In this document: piece after piece, positions 52,858 to 61,705 of the stretch
How the letters are laid out: each line of letters starts with the position of its first letter
How positions within the stretch are numbered: position 1 is the first letter of the stretch
NCBI GenBank assembly: GCA_015069695.1
Contig: JADCRZ010000021.1
Location: forward strand, 52,215 to 116,214
Direction: 5' to 3'
Length of the DNA stretch: 64,000 bases
From: Williamsia sp.
GTDB lineage: Bacteria; Bacteroidota; Bacteroidia; Chitinophagales; Chitinophagaceae
Notes under the pieces: generated by a model
Seen by the model: the letters and a program-made list of their open reading frames with translations, nothing else
What the model was told of the DNA's origin: nothing
Databases searched by the model: none
Program-made: the position numbers and the translations under genes

Positions 52858-55800
52858 ATGAAGAAATTCTATCGTGGACTCCTCTCCGGTATATTTATCC
52901 TGCTTGTACAACAACTCGTGGCACAAACCAGAACAATCAGCGGCACGGTGCTGGATGATAAAAACAATCCGGTACAAGGGGCCACCGTTTCGCCCAAAAA
53001 TGCAAACAATGGTACAGCCACGGATGCAAAGGGACAGTTCTCCCTCCTGGTTGCAGCCGCTGTAAAATCGCTCGATGTTTCCTCCATCGGCTTTGAACCA
53101 AAAGAAGTTGATATTTCAGGACAAAACACGGTAACCGTTCTGCTTTCACCCGCGACTGCTGCCCTCGCCAATGTAGTGGTGACGGCATTGGGGTTTGAAG
53201 CAAAAAAAGACCGCCTGGGATATGCTTCCTCGCGCGTGAGCAGTGAGCAGGTGGCCAACTCCGGTGAAGCAGGATTGGTGGACGCCCTGGGCGGAAAAGC
53301 AGCAGGGGTGCGGGTTTCACGCACTTCCGGCGATCCGGGAGCAGCGTCGCAGATCCTGATCCGCGGACAAAGCACCATCACACGCAGCACCGATCCCCTG
53401 ATTGTGCTGGATGGTGTGCCGATTGAAGGAAGCAGCCGGGGTGAAGGCAGCGGCGGCACTACGCAGCAAAGCCGGCTCAATGACATCAATCCGGATGACA
53501 TAGCTTCCGTACAAGTGCTCAAAGGCGCTTCCGCTGCCGCATTATGGGGAACAAAAGCCGCCAACGGCGTGCTGGTGATCACCACCAAAAAAGGCGGCGG
53601 CAGAACAGCCATCTCCTTTAAATCCACTTATTCCGTTGATGAAGTCAGTGCGTTTTATGATTTGCAGTCTGCCTACGGACAAGGCACAGGCGGTGTTTGG
53701 CAGGCCAACAACGCACGCAGCTGGGGCGATAGAATTGCCAACCGCTCCGGCGCGCAGGATGCGGTCAATACAACCGGAGCCAGTTTCTTGTCCAACGGAG
53801 GGCAAACCTATTATCCCATTGCGGCAAAAAATTCCAGGGACATTTATCTGCAGCAAAACTATGACGCCGTGCTGGGCAAGGGCCATTATCTCGACAATTC
53901 ACTGACCGTGAGCGGCGGCGATGGCAAATCAAGTTATTTTTTCAGCCTGAACGATCTGAACCAAAAAGGCATCTTCAGAAACGGCAGCAGCTACCGGAGA
54001 ACAGGCACCCGGTTCAACGTCACCAAACAACTCACCAAATGGCTTTCTGTAACCAACAAGGCCAGCTATACCCTGATCAACTCCGATCGCATCCAGACCG
54101 GTGTCAACAATGCAGGGTTTATGATTGCCCTATTGCGTACACCGCCCGATTTTGACAACAGCGGTTACGTCGGAAAGTATGCAGCCACAGCCGGCGGCAG
54201 CTACATCGAAAACAGGCAACGCAGCTACCGGAACTACCTGGGAGCGAGTGCCAATCCGGGGTTCAACAATCCCCTGTGGGATCTGTACCAATTGATCAAC
54301 ACCAGCCATGTAAACCGCTTTATCAATTCAGCGGAAGTCAATATCAACCCCGTACAAGGGCTCAATTTCACCGCGCGGGCCGGGCTCGACTATTTCACTG
54401 ACCGGCAAATAAACTACTATCCCTATTACTCTACCAATGCCAACAGCGGACAATACAACCGCGACGAGTTCACCGAAATGCAGTTTAACCTCGATGTGTT
54501 TGGCCGCGCAGAAAAAGATTTCGGCGATGCCTTTTCTGCCAATTTCCTGGCGGGTTTTAACTTCAATGCTTTTAACACCACAGCACTCGGCGCCCAGTCG
54601 CTCAACTTTGTCATACCGGCCGGTCCGCTTGATCTGGGCAATGCAACCCCCACCAATATCTCCAACAATGACAGCTATACAAACAGGAGAACCAATGCAG
54701 GCTATAGCAGCATCGGCTTTGGCTTGTACGACCAGCTGTTTATCAATGCCACGGGGCGCATAGAAGCAGCTTCTACCTTTGGCGATTTATCCAACAAATC
54801 ATTTTTTTATCCTTCAGCAGACCTCGCCTGGCAGTTTTCGCAACTGGCTCTTTTTAAAAAAGCCGGTGCGTTCTCGTTTGGCAAACTGCGGGCTTCGTTT
54901 GGCATTGTGGGTATACAGCCACAGGCTTACCAAACCGCCACCAATTTTTTTGTACCCTCCTGGGGTGACGGCTTTGGCGGCTCGCTGGATGCCAGCTTGT
55001 ATGGCACAGGCACTTATATACAAAGCGGCAACCGGGGCAATACGTACCTGAAGCCTGAACGCAAGCAGGAGCTGGAAGCAGGTACAGACCTGCGTTTCTT
55101 CAACAACAGGGTAGCAGCCAGCTTTACCTATTACCAGAACAAAACAGTTGATGCGCTGATCAGCATTCCGCAGGCGGCTTCAACCGGCTACAATACGATT
55201 TATGCCAATGCAGGAAGCATCCGGAACAAAGGGCTTGAAGCAGAACTTTCCTATGCGATCATAAAAAGCAAAGACTGGGAGCTGAGCGCCAACCTGAACT
55301 GGACGCGCAACAAAAACAAAGTGCTTGACCTGCGCGGGGCCGGTTCGCTGAGCCTGGGTGGCACAGCCGGTATTTCTTCCAGGGCCGTAGAAGGATATGC
55401 ATTGGGTATACTTTATTCCATCCCCTGGGTGCGCGACAACAAGGGAAGCCTGAAACTGGATGCCAACGGCTTCCCTACGCCGGACGTAACTTCCAAACCG
55501 ATCGGCGATCCCAACCCCGATTGGCGGGGCGGATTTGGATTTAACCTGCGCTACAAAAACTTCACGCTGAACGCCCTGGCTGAACACTCACAGGAAGGGG
55601 TAGTCGCAAACGGAACAGAAGCTGTGCTGGTTGATTACGGGGTAAGTGCTGCTACGGGTCATGAATCTATTGCACAAACCAGTCTGAAAACCTACAGTGG
55701 AGCTACCATTGCTGCAGGTACTGCATTCCGGGGTAACATCAAGGACTTTGGTGCAGGGCCTGTAGCGCTTGACCAGAGCTGGTACACGGGACCGGGCGGA

Positions 55801-56082
55801 TTTTTTGGGAATGTTGGAGAGCTGTTTTTGGAAGACGCTACCTGGACGCGCGTGCGGGAAGTTAACCTTGGCTATACGATCCATCCGGACAAGCTCCGGC
55901 GGCTGGCAGGACTGCAATCCCTGGGCATCGAGCTGAGCGGCCGCAACCTGCTGCTGCTTAGCAAGGTAAACGGGTATGATCCGGACAGCAATGTTTCAGG
56001 CTCTACGTCCGGACGCGGGGTGGTGTATTTTGTAAACCCGCCAACCCGCTCCTATCTGTTTACCATCAAACTGAACTTTTAA
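52858..56082 (+). CDS. SusC/RagA family TonB-linked outer-membrane protein
   Basis: 1074 residues from ATG 52858; an earlier in-frame ATG at 52819 is less likely because the signal peptide (MKKFYRGLLSGIFILLVQQ, cleavage near LVAQ) begins here. Residues about 22-108 are a carboxypeptidase-regulatory-like domain (ISGTVLDDKNNPVQGATV); the plug follows with ALGFEAKKDRLGYASSRV, GKAAGVRVSRTSGDPGAAS, LIVLDGVPIEG and VLKGASAAALWGTKAANGV; the rest is the 22-strand barrel, ending SYLFTIKLNF. SusC-type proteins import oligosaccharides or peptides with TonB energy. The SusD gene follows 63 nt downstream. Confidence 0.95.
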   Translation: MKKFYRGLLSGIFILLVQQLVAQTRTISGTVLDDKNNPVQGATVSPKNANNGTATDAKGQFSLLVAAAVKSLDVSSIGFEPKEVDISGQNTVTVLLSPATAALANVVVTALGFEAKKDRLGYASSRVSSEQVANSGEAGLVDALGGKAAGVRVSRTSGDPGAASQILIRGQSTITRSTDPLIVLDGVPIEGSSRGEGSGGTTQQSRLNDINPDDIASVQVLKGASAAALWGTKAANGVLVITTKKGGGRTAISFKSTYSVDEVSAFYDLQSAYGQGTGGVWQANNARSWGDRIANRSGAQDAVNTTGASFLSNGGQTYYPIAAKNSRDIYLQQNYDAVLGKGHYLDNSLTVSGGDGKSSYFFSLNDLNQKGIFRNGSSYRRTGTRFNVTKQLTKWLSVTNKASYTLINSDRIQTGVNNAGFMIALLRTPPDFDNSGYVGKYAATAGGSYIENRQRSYRNYLGASANPGFNNPLWDLYQLINTSHVNRFINSAEVNINPVQGLNFTARAGLDYFTDRQINYYPYYSTNANSGQYNRDEFTEMQFNLDVFGRAEKDFGDAFSANFLAGFNFNAFNTTALGAQSLNFVIPAGPLDLGNATPTNISNNDSYTNRRTNAGYSSIGFGLYDQLFINATGRIEAASTFGDLSNKSFFYPSADLAWQFSQLALFKKAGAFSFGKLRASFGIVGIQPQAYQTATNFFVPSWGDGFGGSLDASLYGTGTYIQSGNRGNTYLKPERKQELEAGTDLRFFNNRVAASFTYYQNKTVDALISIPQAASTGYNTIYANAGSIRNKGLEAELSYAIIKSKDWELSANLNWTRNKNKVLDLRGAGSLSLGGTAGISSRAVEGYALGILYSIPWVRDNKGSLKLDANGFPTPDVTSKPIGDPNPDWRGGFGFNLRYKNFTLNALAEHSQEGVVANGTEAVLVDYGVSAATGHESIAQTSLKTYSGATIAAGTAFRGNIKDFGAGPVALDQSWYTGPGGFFGNVGELFLEDATWTRVREVNLGYTIHPDKLRRLAGLQSLGIELSGRNLLLLSKVNGYDPDSNVSGSTSGRGVVYFVNPPTRSYLFTIKLNF

Positions 56083-56145
56083 AGAAAAGAGAAGGTGCTA
56101 TCCTATGTGATGTCGCAACGATTTGTTCTCCCTAAATTTTATCGT

Positions 56146-57564
56146 ATGAACAAGAAAGTTTTTTTCTCCCTGATCGTGGGCTTCTTAGTTGTGCTGACCT
56201 CCTGTAAAAAGGCTGTAGAGGGATACAACAACGATCCCAACAATCCACTGGATGCCGATGCCATTACCATGCTCACGGGTATTGAAGTAGGCAATATGGA
56301 AATCCAGGAAGGAGAACTGGCACGCATTGCCGGCATGTGGAGCGGTTATTTTACCGGTGAACAGTTCCAGTACCAGAGCTTTTACCAGTACCTTATCATT
56401 GCCCGCAATTTTGATGATTCCTGGCAGCGGATCTTTGCAGGCACCTTGAAAAATGAAAGGATGATGAAACGCAAAGCGTACGGGGTGAACAACCGGCGGC
56501 TGGTTGGCTTGGCACAAGCCATCGAAGCCAATGTAATCGGGACAGCTACTGCGCTCTGGGGCGACATACCGTTCAAACAAGCTTCCAACGATTCTTTTCC
56601 CAACCCCCAGTACGATCCGCAGGCAAGTGTTTATGCAGCCGTGCAATCTCTCCTGGATAGTGCCATTCAAAACTTTGCCTCCACAGCGTTTATCGATTTT
56701 GCTGCCCAGGATATTTACTTTGGCGGCAACATGACCAAGTGGACGCAGGCTGCCTATACGCTGAAAGCCCGTTATTACATGCATACCAGGCAATACGCCC
56801 AGGCACTGGCAGCAGCACAAAACGGCATCAACACGGCAGCCAACAATTGGGTGGCGCCCCATTCCAGTGCAGGCACGGGAACTTACAATCTGTATTACCA
56901 GTTTATGGCCCAGGTAAGGCCTGGCTTTATGGATGCCAATGGGGCCTATGCTGTGGCGCTCCTGAATGCAGCCAATGCCAGATACCGGGGAAATGCCAAG
57001 ACCATCGAAAAGTCACGGTACAATTACCTGTATAGTACGGCCACCAATCCCAACTACACTGCCAATGGTTTCTTTTACCAGACGGTCGCCTTTCCGATCG
57101 CTTCCTATGCAGAGAACCTGCTGATCCTGGCAGAAGCAGAAGCCCGCACCAGCGGATTTACCGCCGGTCTGACCCGGTTAAATACCTACAGGGCTTACCT
57201 CGCAACCGGCGGCTATATCGGCAGCAGCTATCTTACAGCAGGAAGCTATAAGTACGATCCATACGTAGCGGCTGATTTCGCATCCGGTGGAATAGAAAAT
57301 CCTACAGCATCGGCCATCGCGCAGGACCGTGCCCTGTTGCGCGAGATCATGGAAGAACGCTATCTGACGTTTACCGGGCAAATAGAAGGGTTCAATGACC
57401 TACGGCGGGTTTTCAAAGAGCCGGATATCAGGGTACCTGTAACCGCCAACACCGGCAGCCAGTTCCCCCAACGCTTTTTATACGCGCAAGTAGAAGTAGA
57501 CCTCAACAAATCAACCCCCAATCCAATACCTTCGCTATTTACACCAACGGCGGTGAATAATTAG
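56146..57564 (+). CDS. SusD/RagB-like nutrient-binding outer-membrane lipoprotein
   Basis: 472 residues from ATG 56146, taken because it gives a correct SPII signal (MNKKVFFSLIVGFLVVLTSC, lipobox LTSC); longer starts are ignored. Helical TPR-like pattern typical of the SusD-like_2 group: NNDPNNPLDADAITMLTGIE, MWSGYFTGEQFQYQSFYQYL, ANVIGTATALWGDIPFKQ and the C-terminal LREIMEERYLTFTGQIEGF. The lid-like surface lipoprotein captures the ligand for the SusC channel. It is followed 15 nt later by the esterase gene, so a four-gene uptake operon is likely. Confidence 0.94.
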   Translation: MNKKVFFSLIVGFLVVLTSCKKAVEGYNNDPNNPLDADAITMLTGIEVGNMEIQEGELARIAGMWSGYFTGEQFQYQSFYQYLIIARNFDDSWQRIFAGTLKNERMMKRKAYGVNNRRLVGLAQAIEANVIGTATALWGDIPFKQASNDSFPNPQYDPQASVYAAVQSLLDSAIQNFASTAFIDFAAQDIYFGGNMTKWTQAAYTLKARYYMHTRQYAQALAAAQNGINTAANNWVAPHSSAGTGTYNLYYQFMAQVRPGFMDANGAYAVALLNAANARYRGNAKTIEKSRYNYLYSTATNPNYTANGFFYQTVAFPIASYAENLLILAEAEARTSGFTAGLTRLNTYRAYLATGGYIGSSYLTAGSYKYDPYVAADFASGGIENPTASAIAQDRALLREIMEERYLTFTGQIEGFNDLRRVFKEPDIRVPVTANTGSQFPQRFLYAQVEVDLNKSTPNPIPSLFTPTAVNN

Positions 57565-57579
57565 GCTGAATCATCCACA

Positions 57580-58485
57580 ATGAAATCAATACTTTCTATA
57601 CTTATTCTTCTATTCACCCGCTCTCTCCAGGCGCAAGAGGTGATGCCGCTTTATGCTGGCCTCGCTCCCGGCTCTTTGCCCGTGAAGGAGAACGAGATTT
57701 TTTCGCGGCCGGAGAATGGGCGGCATACCGTGCGGAACGTGACCAAGCCTACACTGACCCTATTTCTTCCAGCCCGGCAGAATGCTTCACATACGGCAGT
57801 GATCGTGTGCCCGGGTGGTGGCTACCTGAATTTAAGCATTGAAGATGGAGGGTATGAAGTGGCGAAAGAACTGGCTGCAGCAGGTATCACGGCTTTTGTG
57901 TTAAAATACAGGACCTGGCGCGATTCAGCGTATACCCGGTACCGGGATATTCCCCAACAGGATCTGCAGCAGGCGGTTCAGATGGTATATGCAGGGGCAT
58001 CCAGATGGAATATCGACACAGCAAGGATCGGTTTGCTTGGGTTCTCTGCGGGCGGGCATCTGGTTGCAAGGGCCGCTACGCTGAACACCGGTACGCGGCC
58101 TGCTTTTACCATGCTGGTATACCCGGTGATCAGTTTTACAGATGGGCTTACATCGAAGACGTCCAAAACACGCGGTACCCTGCTGGGCGCACAGCCGACT
58201 GCGCAGGAGAAAGAAGCATATTCTCCCGAGCTGCATGTAACACCTGCTACTCCGCCTGCTTTTCTGATCCAGGCGGAAGATGACAGTACTTCCCTGGTGG
58301 GCAACAGCATCGCTTATTACAGTGCCCTGGTAGCTAACCGGGTTCCCGCGCAGCTCCTGTTGTACCAGAAAGGTGGCCATGGCTTTGCCTTGTACAATAA
58401 AGCACAAAAAGAATACTGGATGCCGCAGGCATTAAAATGGCTTGCCCTTAATGGTTTTTACAGGGATCAGGCGGCAAAGAACTAA
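57580..58485 (+). CDS. Alpha/beta hydrolase (acetyl-esterase/BD-FAE-like), exported
   Basis: 301 residues with a signal peptide (MKSILSILILLFTRSLQAQ). Oxyanion segment VCPGGGYLNLS, nucleophile elbow GFSAGG, an aspartate in QAEDDSTSLV and a histidine in GGHGFAL give a complete Ser-Asp-His triad. The family removes acyl groups from xylan or other glycans. It lies between SusD and an SGNH hydrolase, suggesting the transported ligand is an acetylated oligosaccharide (inference). Short gaps on both sides (15 and 11 nt) indicate an operon. Confidence 0.9.
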   Translation: MKSILSILILLFTRSLQAQEVMPLYAGLAPGSLPVKENEIFSRPENGRHTVRNVTKPTLTLFLPARQNASHTAVIVCPGGGYLNLSIEDGGYEVAKELAAAGITAFVLKYRTWRDSAYTRYRDIPQQDLQQAVQMVYAGASRWNIDTARIGLLGFSAGGHLVARAATLNTGTRPAFTMLVYPVISFTDGLTSKTSKTRGTLLGAQPTAQEKEAYSPELHVTPATPPAFLIQAEDDSTSLVGNSIAYYSALVANRVPAQLLLYQKGGHGFALYNKAQKEYWMPQALKWLALNGFYRDQAAKN

Positions 58486-58496
58486 CTTCAACTATT

Positions 58497-59159
58497 ATGA
58501 GAAAAACTGTTTTACTTACCGGCATCTTTTTTATTTTTCTGAGCAACCTGCAGGCACAGACAGCTCCCCCATTCTGGCAGGATATCGTCCAGTTTAAAAA
58601 ACAGGATTCGGCACAGGCCCCGCCCTCCCGTCCCATTGTGTTTACCGGCAGCTCTTCTTTTACAAAATGGAAAGATCTGAACAAGGACTTTGCAGGCTAC
58701 CCGGTCTTAAACAGGGGTTTTGGCGGCTCTGTCTTAACCGATGTGATCCGCTATGCCTATGATGTAATCATCCGCTACAAGCCAAAACAGGTAGTGATCT
58801 ATTGTGGTGAAAACGACCTGGCCTCGGCCGACAGCATTTCAGCAGCTGAAGTTGTGCTGCGGGTCAAAACCCTTTTCGGCATTATACGGACCAATCTTCC
58901 GGATGCTACCATTGATTATGTTTCTATCAAACCCAGTCCGGTGAGGGCAAGTATTCAATCAAAAGTAAAAGTGGCGAACCGCCAGATCAAAGCCTTTTTC
59001 AGCACACAGAAAAAGGCGGCATTTATCGATCTGTACGATGCCATGCTGGATTCCAAGGGAGCCATGCGCGAAGAACTGTATGTGGAAGACCGGCTCCACA
59101 TGAAGCCGGAAGGATATGCGATCTGGAAAAAGATTATCCTGCCTTATCTGCAGAAATAA
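58497..59159 (+). CDS. SGNH/GDSL hydrolase, exported
   Basis: 220 residues with a signal peptide (MRKTVLLTGIFFIFLSNLQAQ). Blocks: FTGSSSFTKW (nucleophile), NRGFGGS, YCGENDLAS (Asn), VEDRLHMKPEGY (Asp/His). This GDSL group acts on acetylated or otherwise esterified glycans. It is probably co-transcribed with the SusC/SusD/esterase genes. It differs from the rhamnogalacturonan-esterase-like protein at 35682. Confidence 0.9.
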   Translation: MRKTVLLTGIFFIFLSNLQAQTAPPFWQDIVQFKKQDSAQAPPSRPIVFTGSSSFTKWKDLNKDFAGYPVLNRGFGGSVLTDVIRYAYDVIIRYKPKQVVIYCGENDLASADSISAAEVVLRVKTLFGIIRTNLPDATIDYVSIKPSPVRASIQSKVKVANRQIKAFFSTQKKAAFIDLYDAMLDSKGAMREELYVEDRLHMKPEGYAIWKKIILPYLQK

Positions 59160-59308
59160 TTTTTTTACAAGCGGGTCCATTTGTTCCTGAGCTATGTAAA
59201 TTTTTAGACAGGACCAGCCCGCAATTCAGCTTTGCTAGCTCCGTTTAAGAACACGATTATAATTCCAGATAATACGACTGCGGCCTAAAACTGACAATTA
59301 CAAAAACA

Positions 59309-60595
59309 ATGAAATACCTAAGGGTTCTTTATGTGCAGGTACTGATCGGTATCGCCTTGGGCGTACTGGTAGGCTGGAAGTATCCGTCCTTTTTTCCCGT
59401 TGCCAAACTGATCAGCGATACGTTTATCAATATGATCAAGATGGTGATTGCACCGGTGATCTTTTTTACCATCGTAGCAGGCGTGGCAGGTGCGGGCGAC
59501 ATGAAAAAAGTAGGCCGGGTAGGATTGAAAGCCCTGATCTATTTTGAAGTGGTAACGACCCTGGCCCTCATCATCGGATTGATAACGGCCAATCTGGTGA
59601 AGCCCGGTGCAGGCATTCACGTCACGCAGAAAGTAGACAAACAGGTGGCCGACATTACGGAAAAAGCCAGTGAAATGAACTGGGGCGAATTCTTTTCCCA
59701 CATTGTTCCCTCGAATGTCATAGATGCATTTGCCAAGGGCGATATTCTGCAGGTACTTTTTTTCAGCATCCTGTTTGCCATCGGTCTGAAGTGGATGGGT
59801 TCTACAGGGCAAAGCCTGCTGAACGCATTTGACAAGATCAACAAAGTCCTTTTCAACATCCTGAAAATGGTGATGCGATTAAGTCCGCTCGGCGCTTTCG
59901 GGGGCATGGCGTACACCATCGGCAAATTTGGGTTTGCCACGCTGGCTGTATTGGGAAAACTCCTGCTGACCTTTTACCTTACCAGTATTTTATTTGTGTT
60001 TGTTGTGCTGAACCTGATCTGTTTGTATTACAAGATCAACTTGTGGAAATTACTGGGTTATATAAAAGAAGAGATCCTGATTGTGCTGGGCTCCAGCAGC
60101 AGCGAAGCCGTACTGCCATCTGTGATGCAAAAGCTGACGGCCGCAGGCTGTGAAAAAGAAGTAGTCGGACTGGTGATCCCCACCGGTTACAGTTTTAACC
60201 TCGACGGTACAACGATCTACCTGAGCATGTGTATCATCTTTCTGGCCCAGGTATTCAACATCGACCTTTCTATCGGACAGCAACTCACTGTGATCGGCAT
60301 CCTCCTGCTCACGAGCAAAGGCGCGGCTGGTGTAACGGGCAGCGGCTTTATCGTGCTGGCCTCTACCCTCACAGCCCTCAAAGTCATTCCCCTCGAAGGG
60401 CTCGCCCTCCTGATCGGCGTAGACCGGTTTATGAGCGAAGGCCGCGCCATCATCAACTTTATCGGCAACACCATTGCTACTGTTATCATAGCCAAAAGTG
60501 AGAACGAAGTAGACATGGTCCGCTACAAGCAAGTGGTGGAGAAAAAAGGAATTCAGCTTCAGCCTGCTCCAGCAGCAGAATCGGAATTGGTATAG
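59309..60595 (+). CDS. Dicarboxylate/amino-acid:cation symporter (DAACS, DctA-like)
   Basis: 428 residues, inner membrane, about eight to ten hydrophobic segments plus two re-entrant loops. DAACS signatures: the serine-rich SSSSEAVLPSVMQKL and GYSFNLDGTTIYLSM, with GAAGVTGSGFIVLA further on; the details favour the C4-dicarboxylate (DctA-type) branch over glutamate. It imports succinate, fumarate, malate or related acids with cations. It starts 149 nt after the SGNH gene, so it may or may not belong to the uptake locus. Confidence 0.92.
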   Translation: MKYLRVLYVQVLIGIALGVLVGWKYPSFFPVAKLISDTFINMIKMVIAPVIFFTIVAGVAGAGDMKKVGRVGLKALIYFEVVTTLALIIGLITANLVKPGAGIHVTQKVDKQVADITEKASEMNWGEFFSHIVPSNVIDAFAKGDILQVLFFSILFAIGLKWMGSTGQSLLNAFDKINKVLFNILKMVMRLSPLGAFGGMAYTIGKFGFATLAVLGKLLLTFYLTSILFVFVVLNLICLYYKINLWKLLGYIKEEILIVLGSSSSEAVLPSVMQKLTAAGCEKEVVGLVIPTGYSFNLDGTTIYLSMCIIFLAQVFNIDLSIGQQLTVIGILLLTSKGAAGVTGSGFIVLASTLTALKVIPLEGLALLIGVDRFMSEGRAIINFIGNTIATVIIAKSENEVDMVRYKQVVEKKGIQLQPAPAAESELV

Positions 60596-60622
60596 CAGGG
60601 GTGATGCCGGTTTTCGATCCAC

Positions 60623-61597
60623 TCACTCCGGCCGCTTGTCTTTCCACAACTTAAAATCATCCCAGTAAATCTGGAGGGCTTTGTGCTGGGCGTTCATGTA
60701 GTTGATGAGTTCTTTTGACGTGTATAGTTTAAGTGGATTGAACTCGCCAACGCCATCCGGATGGGGATCTTCGGTGTTGTGGGTGATCTTTCGCACGTCG
60801 AAGATCACCTGTTTTTTTTCGCCGGCGGGGGTGATGGCCATGTAAAAGCGGCCGGTTTTGTTGTCGCCTTCTTTAAAATAATACTCCAGCGTAAACCATT
60901 TTCCGATAGGTATTTTTACTTCTTTGTTTACCTCCGCCCAAACGGTTGTGTACTTCTGGCGGTTGTCGGGAAAAAGCTGGCAGTCTTCTGCGTCCAGAAT
61001 AAAATGCAGGTCATCTTCCCCCTCAATCAATTTGCCGATGCCGAGCGTGATCCGGAAGCGGTAAGGAACGGTCTGGCTCCAGGTGATGTTGTTCCAGAAC
61101 TCCGCAAGGGTAAGCCAGTGAATCTTTTGCGGAAAGCTCCGCACGGCGTTGAAATCAGGGTGCAAAAAGATGCGCTCCTGCTGGTAAAATTCCTTTAATC
61201 CATTGTTGCCGTATATGTTGGCCTGGATCCTCCCTTTGGTGCCGTGTACATTGGGTTCTTTGAGCCAGAACTGCAGAACATGATTGTCTGGATTACCGGG
61301 TTCTGCAATGATCCTGGCATAGCGCATGGTTGAATCACCGCCCTCATACTGGATGCTGAAATTGCCGATATTGGGATGGTTGTCGAGATCAGCTACCCAA
61401 TCGTTGCGGTTCGGAAGTGATTTATCCATGCCTGCTATATCAGATCTGTCATCCATCCCTACGATCCTGCTGCTATTTTCAAAACCTGACTGAAAGATCA
61501 GTTCACCTCCTTTGGCTTCTTCCACCTTTGCCAGTTTGCGGGAGGAGCAGGAAACAAGTAAAAGCAGGATAGCAAGCAATGGGGCAATCAGGCGCAT
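60623..61597 (-). CDS. Lipoprotein with predicted jelly-roll (ConA/lyase-like) fold
   Basis: 324 residues from ATG 61597, chosen for its lipobox (MRLIAPLLAILLLLVSC); the longer start at 61639 lacks one. Beta-rich with many aromatics (FQSGFENSSRI, GGDSTMRYARIIAEP, HVLQFWLKEPNV, WTLEYYFK-type segments), resembling polysaccharide lyases and other ConA-like glycan-binding proteins; no catalytic set could be confirmed. Predicted to be a cell-envelope glycan-binding or -cleaving lipoprotein. It converges with the symporter gene. Confidence 0.65.
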   Translation of the reverse strand: MRLIAPLLAILLLLVSCSSRKLAKVEEAKGGELIFQSGFENSSRIVGMDDRSDIAGMDKSLPNRNDWVADLDNHPNIGNFSIQYEGGDSTMRYARIIAEPGNPDNHVLQFWLKEPNVHGTKGRIQANIYGNNGLKEFYQQERIFLHPDFNAVRSFPQKIHWLTLAEFWNNITWSQTVPYRFRITLGIGKLIEGEDDLHFILDAEDCQLFPDNRQKYTTVWAEVNKEVKIPIGKWFTLEYYFKEGDNKTGRFYMAITPAGEKKQVIFDVRKITHNTEDPHPDGVGEFNPLKLYTSKELINYMNAQHKALQIYWDDFKLWKDKRPE

Positions 61598-61705
61598 ACA
61601 CAGGTCTGTTTTAAACACAATGTATAAATAACCGGTCAAAGTTTATCCGGAATCATTGAACTTGCAACCGGTCCCAGGCTCCTTAAATTACGCCGGGAAA
61701 AGAGT

